A stretch of 64,000 nucleotides of DNA from Streptomyces griseofuscus (GCF_014673495.1 NZ_CP051006.1:930001-994000), one strand, 5' to 3'; counted from the first letter of the stretch, positions 28,079-36,409 are shown. Notes: generated by a model from the letters alone, not told the origin. Numbers and translations: made by a program.

Positions 28079-29203
28079 ATGCGGGACATCGCGCAGGGCC
28101 TCTCCTCCTGGAGTGCGTCGGGCAAGCGATTCGCGGTGGCGACGGTCGTACGGACCTGGAAGTCGGCGCCGCGCCAGGCGGGCTCGTCGCTGGCGGTCGC
28201 CGAGGACGGCGAGGTGATCGGCAGCGTCTCCGGCGGCTGTGTGGAGGGCGCGGTGTACGAGCTGGCGAGCGAGGTCCTGGAGAGCGGCGAGCCCGCTCTC
28301 GTGACCTACGGCGTCAGCGACGACGACGCGCTGGCGGTCGGCCTGACCTGCGGCGGGATCATCGAGATCCTGGTACGACCGGCGGGCGCGGGCCGCTTCC
28401 CGGGGCTGCCGGGGGTGCTGGCGGCGATGGACGCGGGGCGGCCGGTGGCGGTGGTGTCGCCGCTGCCGGACGAGGGCGGCGGCGCGGAGCCGGATCCCAC
28501 GGCCGCGCCCGCCGGTCAGATGATCGTCACGCCGTCCGGTGCGCAGGGCACGCTGGGCGGCCCCCGTCTCGACGCCGCGGTGGTCGAGCGGGCGCAGGGG
28601 CTGCTGGCGCAGGGCAGTACCGGTGTGATGCGGGTCGGGCGCGCGGGTGAGGAGCGGCGCGACGATGTCGCCGTGTTCGTGGAGTCCTTCGCGCCGCCGC
28701 CGCGGCTGCTGGTGTTCGGCGCCATCGACTTCGCGTCCGCGGTGGCCCGGATCGGCAAGTTCCTCGGCTATCACGTCACGGTGTGCGACGCCCGCCCGGT
28801 GTTCGCCACCCGCCGCCGCTTCCCGGACGCGGACGAGCTGGTGGTGGACTGGCCGCACCGCTGTCTGGAGTCGACCGAGGTGGACGAGAACACGGTGATC
28901 TGCGTCCTCACCCACGACCCGAAGTTCGATGTGCCGCTGCTCCAGCGGGCGCTGCGCACCCCCGCCCGCTACATCGGCGCGATGGGCAGCCGCCGCACCC
29001 ATGAGGACCGGCTGCGGCGGCTGCGCGAGGAGGGCATGACCGAGGCGGAACTCTCCAGGCTCTCCGCCCCCATCGGCCTCGACCTGGGCGCCCGCACCCC
29101 GGAGGAGACGGCGGTGGCGATCATGGCCGAGGTCATCGCCCTGCGCTGGGGCGGCACGGGCCGCCGCCTGGTGGAGATGACCCCGCTGCCGATCCATCGC
29201 TGA
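28079..29203 (+). CDS. XdhC/CoxI-family molybdenum cofactor maturation protein
   Basis: 374 residues from the ATG at 28079, with GGAGG eight bases upstream. The N-terminal XdhC_CoxI domain includes SAPRQAGSSLAVAEDGEVIGS, SGGCVEGAVYE and a Cys in LTCGGIIEILV. The C-terminal XdhC Rossmann domain shows LLVFGAIDFASAVARIGKFLG, VLTHDPKFDVPLLQRAL, and YIGAMGSRRTHEDRLRRLREEG, which ends with IGLDLGARTPEETAVAI. These proteins bind sulfurated molybdenum cofactor and hand it to hydroxylases such as CO or xanthine dehydrogenase. Its divergent position from coxM and its shared control region imply service to CO dehydrogenase. The operon-internal XdhC-YHS protein is a second, different member. Confidence 0.92.
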   Translation: MRDIAQGLSSWSASGKRFAVATVVRTWKSAPRQAGSSLAVAEDGEVIGSVSGGCVEGAVYELASEVLESGEPALVTYGVSDDDALAVGLTCGGIIEILVRPAGAGRFPGLPGVLAAMDAGRPVAVVSPLPDEGGGAEPDPTAAPAGQMIVTPSGAQGTLGGPRLDAAVVERAQGLLAQGSTGVMRVGRAGEERRDDVAVFVESFAPPPRLLVFGAIDFASAVARIGKFLGYHVTVCDARPVFATRRRFPDADELVVDWPHRCLESTEVDENTVICVLTHDPKFDVPLLQRALRTPARYIGAMGSRRTHEDRLRRLREEGMTEAELSRLSAPIGLDLGARTPEETAVAIMAEVIALRWGGTGRRLVEMTPLPIHR

Positions 29204-29387
29204 CACCGGTAGGCAGTCGTCGACGCCGTCCGGGATCCGTACGGGGTCCCGGAGGAGGAGCCAAGGGGGCGCCTCGGCTCGGGAAGACGATGTCGTTGCG
29301 GCCGTCGTACGCGGACCGGACCCACGGAAACCAGTAGTGGAATATTGAACTACATGGTGCCGTTGTGCCCGCCGAGGGAGGTCACAA

Positions 29388-29756
29388 GTGGAGACCACGT
29401 ACTACGACCACGGCACCCCGGCCGAGCGCTGGGAGCGTGCCCAGGCGTTCTTCGCGGCCAAGGACTACGCGGGGGCGGCGCGCGTGCTGGCCGCCCTGGT
29501 GGAGGAGGTGCCGGAGCAGACCGGGCCCCGGCTGCTGCTGGCCCGTGCGTACTACCACTCGGCGCAGCTGCGGCGGGCCGAGGACCAGCTGCGGACGATC
29601 GTGGAGCGCGACCCGGTGGAGCACTACGCCCGGCTGATGCTGGGCCGCACGCTCGAACGGCAGTCGCGGCACGAGGAGGCGGAGCGGCATCTGCGGATCG
29701 CCGCCGCGCTCGCGGGCGACCTCCCACAGGGCCGGAGCGACCTCCCGCAGGTCTGA
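29388..29756 (+). CDS. Small tetratricopeptide-repeat protein
   Basis: 122 residues from the GTG at 29388, preceded by GGGAGG at six bases. It consists of about two and a half TPR units: ERWERAQAFFAAKDYAGAARVL (residues 13-34), PRLLLARAYYHSAQLRRAEDQL, and HYARLMLGRTLERQSRHEEAERHL. The helices carry the usual small-residue and aromatic positions. It is cytosolic, with no signal or membrane segment, and is probably a protein-interaction adaptor. It lies between the XdhC gene and peptide deformylase, on the same strand as both but 184 bases from the former, so it is probably an independent unit. The partner is unknown. Confidence 0.85.
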   Translation: METTYYDHGTPAERWERAQAFFAAKDYAGAARVLAALVEEVPEQTGPRLLLARAYYHSAQLRRAEDQLRTIVERDPVEHYARLMLGRTLERQSRHEEAERHLRIAAALAGDLPQGRSDLPQV

Positions 29757-29867
29757 GGCGGCGTCCGGCAACGCTGAGGCGGATTCCCGCGGCCACCGGG
29801 GCGGGGCCGCCGCGGCACCGGGGCGGGTGCCTCGTGCCCGGGTGGGCCACCGTGGCATCCTGGCGCG

Positions 29868-30512
29868 ATGGCATCCGACCGTGATCACGCGCCGCTCGCC
29901 GAACGGGTCGAGGAACTCCTCGCCGCCGGCGGCCCCCTGCCCATCGTCGCCGCCGGCCGGCCGGTGCTGCGCCGCCCCACCGAGGCGTACGACGGCCAGC
30001 TCGGCCCCGCCCTGCTGGCCCGCTTCGTCGAGGCGCTGCGCCTGACCATGCACGCGGCGCCCGGCGTGGGCCTCGCCGCGCCCCAGGTCGGCGTGGAGCT
30101 GCGGATCGCGGTCCTGGAGGACCCGGCGCCGGTGCCGGAGGAGATCGCCGCGATCAGGGGCCGGCGCCCGCAACCCTTCCGGGTACTGGTCAACCCCGCG
30201 TACGAGCCCGTCGGCACGGCGCGCGCCGCGTTCTTCGAGGGCTGCCTCAGCGTGCCCGGCTGGCAGGCGGTGGTGGCCCGGCACGCCGAGGTGCGGCTGC
30301 GCGCCGAGGACGAGCGGGGGCACGCCGTGGACGAGGTGTTCACCGGCTGGCCGGCCCGTATCGTGCAGCACGAGACGGACCACCTCGACGGCACGCTCTA
30401 CCTCGACCGCGCCGATCTGCGCTCCCTGTCCACCAACGAGGCCGTCGCCGCCCTGTGGTCCCAGCCGACCCCGGCCACGGCCGCGACGGCACTCGGCTTC
30501 GAACTGCCGTAA
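29868..30512 (+). CDS. def: Peptide deformylase
   Basis: 214 residues. It removes the formyl group from nascent N-terminal methionine. All three signature motifs are present: GVGLAAPQVG (near residue 66), EGCLSVPGW (near 125; the Cys binds the metal) and QHETDHLDG (near 166; two metal-binding His and the catalytic Glu). The protein has an N-terminal extension of about 20 residues relative to minimal deformylases and a C-terminal tail after the last helix, as in several Streptomyces paralogues. Streptomyces usually carry more than one def gene. This one is monocistronic-looking, ending 45 bases before a convergent flavoprotein gene. Confidence 0.95.
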   Translation: MASDRDHAPLAERVEELLAAGGPLPIVAAGRPVLRRPTEAYDGQLGPALLARFVEALRLTMHAAPGVGLAAPQVGVELRIAVLEDPAPVPEEIAAIRGRRPQPFRVLVNPAYEPVGTARAAFFEGCLSVPGWQAVVARHAEVRLRAEDERGHAVDEVFTGWPARIVQHETDHLDGTLYLDRADLRSLSTNEAVAALWSQPTPATAATALGFELP

Positions 30513-30556
30513 TCCACCCGCGCGTCAGCGCCCCGGCAACTCCCCTGAGGGTCCCC

Positions 30557-31996
30557 TCAGTTGTCCCGGTACGCCTCCAGCAGGCGCAACCAGACCTCGC
30601 TCAGGGTCGGGTAGGAGGGGACCACATGCCACAGGCGGCTGATCGGCACGTGTCCCGCGACGGCGATCGTGGCGGAGTGGATGAGTTCGCCGACGCCGGG
30701 GCCGACGAAGGTGACGCCCCGCAGGATCTCGTCCTCCAGGTCCACGACCATCCGGGCGCGGCCCTTGTAGCCGTCGCCGTACAGCGCCGCCCCGGCGACG
30801 GAGGAGAACTCCACATCGACCGCGCGGACCCGGTACCCGGCCTCCTCCGCCTCGGCGAGGGAGAGGCCGACCGCGGCGGCCTCGGGGTCGGTGAACACGA
30901 CCTGCGGTACGGCCTCGTGGTCGGCGGTGGCCGCGTGCGGGCCCCAGGGGCCGTCCAGCAGCGGGGTGCCGGCCGCGCGGGCACCGATGGCGGCACCGGC
31001 GATACGGGCCTGGTACTTGCCCTGATGGGTGAGGAGCGCGCGGTGGTTGACGTCACCGGCGGCGTACAGCCAGTCGGTCCCGGTGACCCGCAGGGTGTCG
31101 TCGACCTCCAGCCAGGAGCCGGGCTCCAGGCCGACCGTGTCGAGGCCGATGTCATCGGTCTGCGGGATGCGGCCGGTCGCGAAGAGGATCTCGTCGGCCT
31201 CGAACCTTTCACCCGTACGGGTGAGGGCGACGACGGTGCCGTCCTCCCGGGTGACGGACGCGACGGACACCCCTGTGCGCAGGTCCACCCCGGCCTCGGT
31301 GAGCGCCTCGGCGACCAGCTCTCCGGCGAACGGCTCCATACGGCTGAGCAGGCCCTTGCCGCGCACCAGCAGGGTCACCCGGGAGCCGAGCGCCGCCCAG
31401 GCGGCGGCCATCTCGGTGGCCACGACACCGCCGCCGACGACGAGCAGCCGCCCGGGAGCCGAGTCCGCGCTGGTGGCCTCCCGGCTGGTCCACGGCCGCA
31501 CCTCGGCGAGTCCGGGCAGGTCGGGCAGCTGGGCGCGGGTGCCGGTGCAGACCACGACGGCGTGCCGGGCGGTGAGGGTGGTGACGCTCCCGTCGGACAC
31601 GGTGACGGTGACCGTGCGCGGTCCCGCGAGGCGGCCGTGGCCCCGGTAGAGGTCGGCGCCGATGCCCTCCACCCAGTCGACCTGCCCGTCGTCCTGCCAG
31701 TGTGAGGTGAAGTTGTCGCGGCGCTCCAGCACGGCCGGGGTGTCGAGGGGCGCCTGGGCCGCCACGGCGAGGCCGGGCAGCCGGCGGGCGTCGGCCTGGG
31801 CGATGACCGGCCTGAGCAGCGCCTTGCTGGGCATGCACGCCCAGTAGGAGCACTCGCCGCCGACCAGTTCGCTCTCCACGATCGCGGTGGTGAGGCCGGC
31901 CGCGCGGGTGCGGTCGGCGACGTTCTCCCCCACGGGCCCGGCCCCGAGCACCACGACGTCGTACGCGATGGTTTCCGATTCCGTCGTTTCCGTCAT
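30557..31996 (-). CDS. Class I pyridine nucleotide-disulfide oxidoreductase
   Basis: 479 residues from the ATG at 31996 (MTETTESETIAYDVVVLGAG). The FAD Rossmann motif is VVVLGAGPVGENVADR (residue 14 onward). The redox-active disulfide is intact in GGECSYWACMPSK, with the normal C-x4-C spacing. The NAD(P)-binding motif is LLVVGGGVVATEMAAAW. The third FAD motif is WLYAAGDVNHRALLTHQG. The C-terminal dimerisation domain is complete, but the final HAHPTxSE segment of dihydrolipoamide dehydrogenase is replaced by HVVPSYPTLSEVWLRLLE, keeping only one candidate base. It may reduce a low-molecular-weight thiol or quinone. It is divergent from a thioredoxin gene across 194 bases, suggesting joint thiol-redox duty. 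There is no ribosome site near the start, so leaderless or upstream initiation is possible. Confidence 0.9.
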   Translation of the reverse strand: MTETTESETIAYDVVVLGAGPVGENVADRTRAAGLTTAIVESELVGGECSYWACMPSKALLRPVIAQADARRLPGLAVAAQAPLDTPAVLERRDNFTSHWQDDGQVDWVEGIGADLYRGHGRLAGPRTVTVTVSDGSVTTLTARHAVVVCTGTRAQLPDLPGLAEVRPWTSREATSADSAPGRLLVVGGGVVATEMAAAWAALGSRVTLLVRGKGLLSRMEPFAGELVAEALTEAGVDLRTGVSVASVTREDGTVVALTRTGERFEADEILFATGRIPQTDDIGLDTVGLEPGSWLEVDDTLRVTGTDWLYAAGDVNHRALLTHQGKYQARIAGAAIGARAAGTPLLDGPWGPHAATADHEAVPQVVFTDPEAAAVGLSLAEAEEAGYRVRAVDVEFSSVAGAALYGDGYKGRARMVVDLEDEILRGVTFVGPGVGELIHSATIAVAGHVPISRLWHVVPSYPTLSEVWLRLLEAYRDN

Positions 31997-32044
31997 GGGG
32001 TCAGTCTGGTGGGTGGTGTGCGTGGAGGCCACATGGGTACGAGC

Positions 32045-32058
32045 GCGCACACGTGCGC
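32045..32058. promoter_or_regulatory. GCGCAC-AC-GTGCGC palindrome in the disulfide reductase/thioredoxin intergenic region
   Basis: Six-base arms are separated by two bases, about 50 bases upstream of the oxidoreductase start and 133 before thioredoxin. It could be an operator for divergent control, but GC-rich palindromes are common in this genome, so the assignment is tentative. Confidence 0.35.
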
Positions 32059-32190
32059 CCGGTGCGCGAGAGGCCATCCGGGTGCGCGTGCGCGGTGCCC
32101 GCACCAGCGTGGACACCGCCCGGAATAGGCGGCCCACCGGCCGTGTTTCCGCCGTCGGCACACCCCGGACCAGGAAGAGGGAACCAGGCC

Positions 32191-32565
32191 ATGAGCAGCA
32201 CCGTGGAACTGACCAAGGACAACTTCGACCAGACGGTCACGGACAACGACTTCGTGCTGATCGATTTCTGGGCGTCCTGGTGCGGTCCGTGCCGGCAGTT
32301 CGCGCCGGTGTACGAGAAGGCCGCGGAGGACAATCCGGACCTGGTGTTCGGCAAGGTGGACACCGAGGCGCAGCCGGAGCTGGCGCAGGCCTTCGGCATC
32401 CAGTCGATCCCGACGCTGATGATCGTGCGGGACCGGGTGGCCGTGTTCGCGCAGCCGGGCGCGCTGCCCGAGGCGGCCCTCACGGACGTCATCGGCCAGG
32501 CCCGCGAGCTGGACATGGACGAGGTCCGCAAGAACATCGCCGCCCAGGAGGGCCAGGCGCAGTAG
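32191..32565 (+). CDS. Thioredoxin
   Basis: 124 residues from the ATG at 32191. It has the classical fold with the active site ASWCGPCRQFAPV near residue 28, the buried Asp in FVLIDFW, and the cis-Pro loop IQSIPTLMI near residue 73. The C-terminal helix is longer than in E. coli thioredoxin (extra ELDMDEVRKNIAAQEG). It is a cytosolic protein-disulfide reductant. The divergent FAD disulfide oxidoreductase may be its reductase or may act on another thiol; canonical thioredoxin reductase (trxB) is not in this window. The LacI gene converges on its 3' end with a 20-base gap. Confidence 0.96.
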   Translation: MSSTVELTKDNFDQTVTDNDFVLIDFWASWCGPCRQFAPVYEKAAEDNPDLVFGKVDTEAQPELAQAFGIQSIPTLMIVRDRVAVFAQPGALPEAALTDVIGQARELDMDEVRKNIAAQEGQAQ

Positions 32566-32585
32566 CCGCCTGGGGCGGTCCGGGT

Positions 32586-33581
32586 TCAGGTGGACTCGCG
32601 TCGTACGACCGAGGAGCCGAGGACCCGGTGCACCTCCGGTTCGCCGCCCGGGTCGCGCACCGCGCGGTCGACGAGAGCGGCGAGCGCGCGGCCCGAGGGC
32701 AGTTCGATGCGGACGGTGCTCAGCCGGGGCCTCAGCAGCCGGCCGAGCATCAGGTCGTCGGCGCCGATCACGGCCACGTCCTCGGGGATGCGCCGCCCGG
32801 TGTCCTGGAGGGCGCGCATCAACAGCATGGCGTACTCGTCGTTGTAGGCGAACACCGCGTCCAAGTCCGGCCAGTTGGCGATGAGTTCGGCGGCGGACCG
32901 CTCCGTGTAGGCGAGCGGCACCCCGGTGACGCGCGCGCCGGTGCCGCGCAGCGCCTGCCGGGCGCCGGCGAGCCGGGGTCTCGAATAGACCTCCAGGCCG
33001 GGCTCTTCGGGTATGACGACCCCGATCCGCCGTCTGCCGCGTTCGTACAGGTGGGCGGCCGCGCATCGGCCCACGGCGTCATGGTCCATCAGCAGGGCGT
33101 GCGCGCCCTCGACCCGTTCGGGACCGAGGGTGACGATCGCGCGGGCGCCGGAGCGTTTGAGGACGGCGACGCCCCGCGGGCCGATCCCGGTGCCGGGCAC
33201 CAGGACGGCCACGGGCCGTAACTCGGCCCAGGCGCGGGCGGCGTCGTCGCCGTGCAGGCCGACGGAGCCGTACTGGACGACGGTGTAGTCGAGTCGGTTC
33301 AGAGCGCCCTGGACCTCGTTGAGGAACGCGCTGTAGAGGGGTCCGACGGGGATCGCCGGGGCGGGCATGAGGACCGTACGGCTGTGTCCCGCGCGCAGGC
33401 TGCGGGCGGCCGCGTGGGGGACGTACCCCAGTTCGCGCGCGGCCTCGTGGACGCGCTGCCGCGTGGCGTCGCTGATCCGCACGGCGTCGGTCTTGTTGAG
33501 GACGTAGGACACGGTCGCGCGCGAGACGCCGGCCAGGCGGGCCACATCGGCACTCGTGGGAGTGTTCGGTATCTGCACCAT
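32586..33581 (-). CDS. LacI-family repressor with an in-frame TTA codon
   Basis: 331 residues. The N-terminal helix-turn-helix reads SADVARLAGVSRATVSYVLN with the hinge helix VPHAAARSLRAG, and the periplasmic-binding-type ligand domain follows (FNEVQ-type start, DAVFAYNDEYAMLLMRAL, VAVIGADDLMLGRLLRPRL). Codon 121 (33219-33221) is TTA, within WAELRPV. TTA is read by the bldA tRNA in Streptomyces, so translation may be limited to late growth or development. The effector is probably a sugar or related metabolite. No transport or sugar genes lie nearby, so its target may be distant or the gene itself. Confidence 0.93.
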   Translation of the reverse strand: MVQIPNTPTSADVARLAGVSRATVSYVLNKTDAVRISDATRQRVHEAARELGYVPHAAARSLRAGHSRTVLMPAPAIPVGPLYSAFLNEVQGALNRLDYTVVQYGSVGLHGDDAARAWAELRPVAVLVPGTGIGPRGVAVLKRSGARAIVTLGPERVEGAHALLMDHDAVGRCAAAHLYERGRRRIGVVIPEEPGLEVYSRPRLAGARQALRGTGARVTGVPLAYTERSAAELIANWPDLDAVFAYNDEYAMLLMRALQDTGRRIPEDVAVIGADDLMLGRLLRPRLSTVRIELPSGRALAALVDRAVRDPGGEPEVHRVLGSSVVRREST

Positions 33582-33693
33582 GACAGCCGCATCTTGGCAG
33601 AGCCGGCCATGGGGGTGGCGGGCGGGGGAATGTGGTTCGCTTTTTGACCAACTCCCGTGTACGGCAGGGCCGTTCGGTCCCTTGCCGGCGGGG

Positions 33694-34356
33694 TCAGACG
33701 GGTGGCCGGGTGCGCGTCACCCGCGCGACCAGGTCCACCCAGGCCGACTCGAGGCGGGCCATGGGCATGTGGCGCTGCCGGGTCAGATGGTGGATGAGCG
33801 CCGGGTCCAGGGAGGCCAGCAGGGTCTGGGCCAGCAATTCGCAGTCCGCGTCCGGCACGATCTGGCGCAGCAGCATGGTGACGTGGGTGCGCAGCGCCTG
33901 CGTCGCGGGGTGGGAGAAGCGGCGGCACGCCTCGGGCTGGGCGGCGAGTTGCAGCTCCAGTTGCTCGGCCGAGCGGTAGAGCACCGCGATGCCGAACGCC
34001 CGCAGCCGCTCCAGGGGCGGTGCACCGGGGCCGAGCGGCGGGGGCCCACCGAGGAAGTCGGCCTGGAGCTGTCTGCCCGAGTGGTCGAGCAGGGCCATCA
34101 GCAGTCCGGTGCGGTCGCCGAAGCGCCGGAAGACCGTGCCCTTGCCGACCTTGGCCGCCGAGGCGACGGCCTCCATGGTGACGCCGGCCACGCCGTGCTC
34201 CGCGATCAGCCGGGCGGCGGCCTCCAGCAGCCGGGCCCGGTTGCGGGCCGCGTCGGCACGCAGACAGGGCTCTTCGGGAGCCGGGCCGAGCTCCAGCAGG
34301 CGTGGCGCGTCGGAGGGCTCCTGCGGCGTCGGGAAGGGCTGCGGCGCGCTGGACAT
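33694..34356 (-). CDS. TetR-family repressor of the divergent FMN reductase gene
   Basis: 220 residues from the ATG at 34356; an in-frame ATG at 34374 would add six residues. After a Pro-rich 35-residue leader, the TetR helix-turn-helix is clear: RARLLEAAARLIAEHGVAG, MEAVASAAKVGKGTVFRRFG. The C-terminal domain is Leu-rich (EQLELQLAAQPEACRRF). Two GGACC-N2-GGTCC palindromes occur in the 118 bases between this gene and the divergent NADPH-dependent FMN reductase, the classic arrangement for a repressor that controls itself and its neighbour. The ligand is not predictable; quinones or electrophiles are typical for such reductase pairs. Confidence 0.92.
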   Translation of the reverse strand: MSSAPQPFPTPQEPSDAPRLLELGPAPEEPCLRADAARNRARLLEAAARLIAEHGVAGVTMEAVASAAKVGKGTVFRRFGDRTGLLMALLDHSGRQLQADFLGGPPPLGPGAPPLERLRAFGIAVLYRSAEQLELQLAAQPEACRRFSHPATQALRTHVTMLLRQIVPDADCELLAQTLLASLDPALIHHLTRQRHMPMARLESAWVDLVARVTRTRPPV

Positions 34357-34387
34357 GAAGACAGCGTAAAGCACCGGGAACAGAACT

Positions 34388-34435
34388 GGACCCCGGTCCG
34401 GTTAGAGTGGTAGAAACTTAAACGGACCTTGGTCC
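34388..34435. promoter_or_regulatory. Two TetR operators, GGACC-N2-GGTCC
   Basis: GGACCCCGGTCC at 34388-34399 and GGACCTTGGTCC at 34424-34435 are near-identical palindromes 36 bases apart centre to centre. They flank an AT-richer segment (tagaaactta) that probably contains the promoter. The second site lies 39 bases before the reductase ATG, placed to block its transcription. Confidence 0.8.
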
Positions 34436-34474
34436 GGATCGTAACGGCGATGTTTCAGCCCCTGGAGATTTCCC

Positions 34475-35038
34475 ATGTCTGTTCGTATCCTCGCGCTCGT
34501 CGGCAGCCTGCGTGCCGGTTCGCACAACCGTCAGCTGGCCGAGGCGGCCGCCAAGCTCGCCCCCGAGGGCGCCGAGGTCGTGCTCTTCGAGGGCCTGGCC
34601 GACGTGCCCTTCTACAACGAGGACATCGACGTCGAGGGCGCTGTCCCGGCCGCCGCCGCGGCGCTGCGTGAGGCCGCTCAGGGCGCCGACGCGTTCCTGC
34701 TGTTCTCGCCCGAGTACAACGGCACCATGCCGGCCGTCCTGAAGAACGCCATCGACTGGCTGTCCCGCCCCTTCGGCGCCGGCGCCTTCGGTGGCAAGCC
34801 CGTCGCCGTGATCGGCACCGCCTTCGGCCAGTACGGCGGCGTCTGGGCGCAGGACGACACCCGTAAGTCGGTCGGCATCGCCGGCGGCAAGGTGATCGAG
34901 GACATCAAGCTCTCGATCCCCGGCTCCATGACCCGCTTCGCCGAGACCCACCCGGTCGACGACGCCGAGGTCGCCGCCCAGCTGACCGAGGTCGTGGCGC
35001 GGCTGCACGGCACCGCGGCGGAGATCACGGCCGCCTGA
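34475..35038 (+). CDS. NADPH-dependent FMN reductase / quinone reductase
   Basis: 187 residues from the ATG at 34475. It has a flavodoxin-like fold with the FMN phosphate loop VGSLRAGSHNRQLAE (residues 9-23) and the family motif SPEYNGTMPAVLKNAIDWLSR (near 77), in which PEYNGxxP contacts the flavin ring. The final third has GTAFGQYGGVWAQDDTRKS, which replaces the GG-x-R loop. Such enzymes reduce FMN, azo dyes, chromate or quinones using NADPH and protect against electrophile stress. A TetR repressor diverges from it and two operators overlap its promoter. It is followed by the strongest terminator in the window. Confidence 0.93.
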   Translation: MSVRILALVGSLRAGSHNRQLAEAAAKLAPEGAEVVLFEGLADVPFYNEDIDVEGAVPAAAAALREAAQGADAFLLFSPEYNGTMPAVLKNAIDWLSRPFGAGAFGGKPVAVIGTAFGQYGGVWAQDDTRKSVGIAGGKVIEDIKLSIPGSMTRFAETHPVDDAEVAAQLTEVVARLHGTAAEITAA

Positions 35039-35053
35039 GCCCCACCCGAACCG

Positions 35054-35100
35054 CCCGTAGGGGCCGGAGCCGAGCGGCCTCCGGCCCCTACGGGTCTTTT
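35054..35100 (+). terminator. Strong intrinsic terminator after the FMN reductase
   Basis: CCCGTAGGGGCCGGAG (35054-35069) and CTCCGGCCCCTACGGG (35079-35094) form a perfect 16-bp stem with a 9-base loop, followed directly by TCTTTT. Both the stem and the T-run are present, which is unusual for this GC-rich genome. The 250 bases after it, up to 35349, hold no recognised gene. Confidence 0.92.
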
Positions 35101-35349
35101 CCGGCCCCTGAGGGGTTCCGGCCGCCCGGTGCCGAGGGCCGCGCGGTACGGCGGCGCCCCCACTCGCCACGAACGACGCGGCGGCGCCGGGATGCGCGTC
35201 ATCCACGCGCAGTTGCCCACCGCTGAACGGAAGCCCATTACGGCAGCCGGGGTACCACTCCGCGGCGAACTCGACTTCCGGGGGCGGTCAGGGGTATGCG
35301 GACGATGGCCGTACGGCCATGATCGTGTCAGCCGTCCGAGGAGGAAGCC

Positions 35350-36309
35350 GTGCCCCTGGTCCCGCCCCCGTTCGACCCGGAGCTGGCCGCACGCCTGGAC
35401 TCGCTCGGGGACGCGGCCGCGCCCGGGTTCCGGCTGGAGGATCTCGACGCCGCCCGGCGCGGTACCTGCCTGGCGGCACCGGACCTCACCCTGGGCGGCG
35501 CCTTCGAGGTGAGCGAGTACGCGGTGCCCGGTCCGCCCGGCGCCCCCGGGGTCCCGCTGCTGGTCTGCCGCCCGAGGGATACGACGGCCCCGCTGCCGGT
35601 GCTCTACCACGTGCACGGCGGCGGCATGATGGCCGGCTCCGACCGGGCCGGGGTGGAGGTCCCGCTGGACTGGGCGCGGGAGCTGGGCGCGGTGGTGGTG
35701 TCGGTCGACTACCGGCTCGCCCCCGAACATCCGCATCCGGCCCCGGTCGAGGACGTCTACGCGGGCCTCGTCTGGACCGCCGCGCACACTGCGGAGATCG
35801 GTGGCGCCCCGCGGCGGATCGTCGTCGCGGGGGCCAGCGCGGGCGGCGGGCTCGCGGCGGCCGCCGCCCTGCTCGCCCGGGACCGGCAAGGGCCTTCCCT
35901 GCTGGGCCAGTTGTTGATGAGCCCGATGCTGGACGACCGCAACGACACCGTCTCCAGCCGGCAGATGACCGGCCGCGGGCTGTGGGACCGCACCGCCAAC
36001 GAGACCGCCTGGACAGCCCTGTTGGGCACGGACAGGGGCGGCCCGGACGTCTCCCCGTACGCCGCCCCGGCCCGCGCCACCGATCTGTCCGGGTTGCCGC
36101 CGGCCTACCTCGACGTCGGATCGGCGGAGACCTTCCGGGACGAGACGGTCACCTACGCGTCCCGCCTCTGGGCGGCCGGCGGCCGGGCCGAACTGCACGT
36201 CTGGCCGGGCGCGTTCCACGGCTTCGACACCCTCGCCCCCGAGGCGGCCCTGTCGCGCACGGCGCGCGCCGCCCGACTCGACTGGCTGAGGCGGCTGTTC
36301 GCGCGGTGA
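35350..36309 (+). CDS. Alpha/beta hydrolase of the hormone-sensitive lipase family
   Basis: 319 residues from the GTG at 35350, after GAGGAGGAAGCC. It has the oxyanion-hole motif YHVHGGGMMAGS (near residue 84), the nucleophile elbow GASAGGGLAAA (Ser near 160) with DYRLAPEHPHPAP before it, a catalytic Asp in AYLDVGSAETFRDE (near 260), and His in GAFHGFDTLAPEA (near 290). All triad residues are in place, so it should be an active cytosolic carboxylesterase for short acyl esters. The elbow is GASAGG where GDSAGG is usual. It is probably a single-gene unit: a terminator precedes it and a hairpin follows it. Confidence 0.93.
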   Translation: MPLVPPPFDPELAARLDSLGDAAAPGFRLEDLDAARRGTCLAAPDLTLGGAFEVSEYAVPGPPGAPGVPLLVCRPRDTTAPLPVLYHVHGGGMMAGSDRAGVEVPLDWARELGAVVVSVDYRLAPEHPHPAPVEDVYAGLVWTAAHTAEIGGAPRRIVVAGASAGGGLAAAAALLARDRQGPSLLGQLLMSPMLDDRNDTVSSRQMTGRGLWDRTANETAWTALLGTDRGGPDVSPYAAPARATDLSGLPPAYLDVGSAETFRDETVTYASRLWAAGGRAELHVWPGAFHGFDTLAPEAALSRTARAARLDWLRRLFAR

Positions 36310-36312
36310 GGC

Positions 36313-36355
36313 ACAAGCCGGCCCGGCGGGCAGCCCCCTCCCCGGCCCGGCTTGT
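36313..36355. terminator. Hairpin terminator after the hydrolase
   Basis: ACAAGCCGG (36313-36321) pairs with CCGGCTTGT (36347-36355), extended inward by CCGG/CCGG after one mismatch. It lies four bases beyond the hydrolase stop. No T-run follows, and the right arm runs into a TTGACG hexamer (36355-36360) that could be the -35 element of the next gene. Confidence 0.6.
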
Positions 36356-36361
36356 TGACGT

Positions 36362-36373
36362 TACCGTTCGGTA
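36362..36373. promoter_or_regulatory. Palindrome TACCG-TT-CGGTA before the amidase gene
   Basis: A perfect 5-2-5 palindrome lies immediately after TTGACG (36355-36360) and 37 bases before the amidase ATG. TACCGnnCGGTA-type sites are typical TetR operators. Its overlap with a putative -35 region suggests repression of the amidase by a regulator encoded elsewhere. Confidence 0.55.
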
Positions 36374-36409
36374 GACCCCGTGTCCGGAGCCTCCCGGAGG
36401 TACTCGCCC

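Noticed and set aside
29204..29387. Promoter or small RNA in the AT-richer patch near 29335-29360
   Set aside because: ggaatattgaactac lacks a recognisable -35/-10 pair at proper spacing, and no hairpin is evident.
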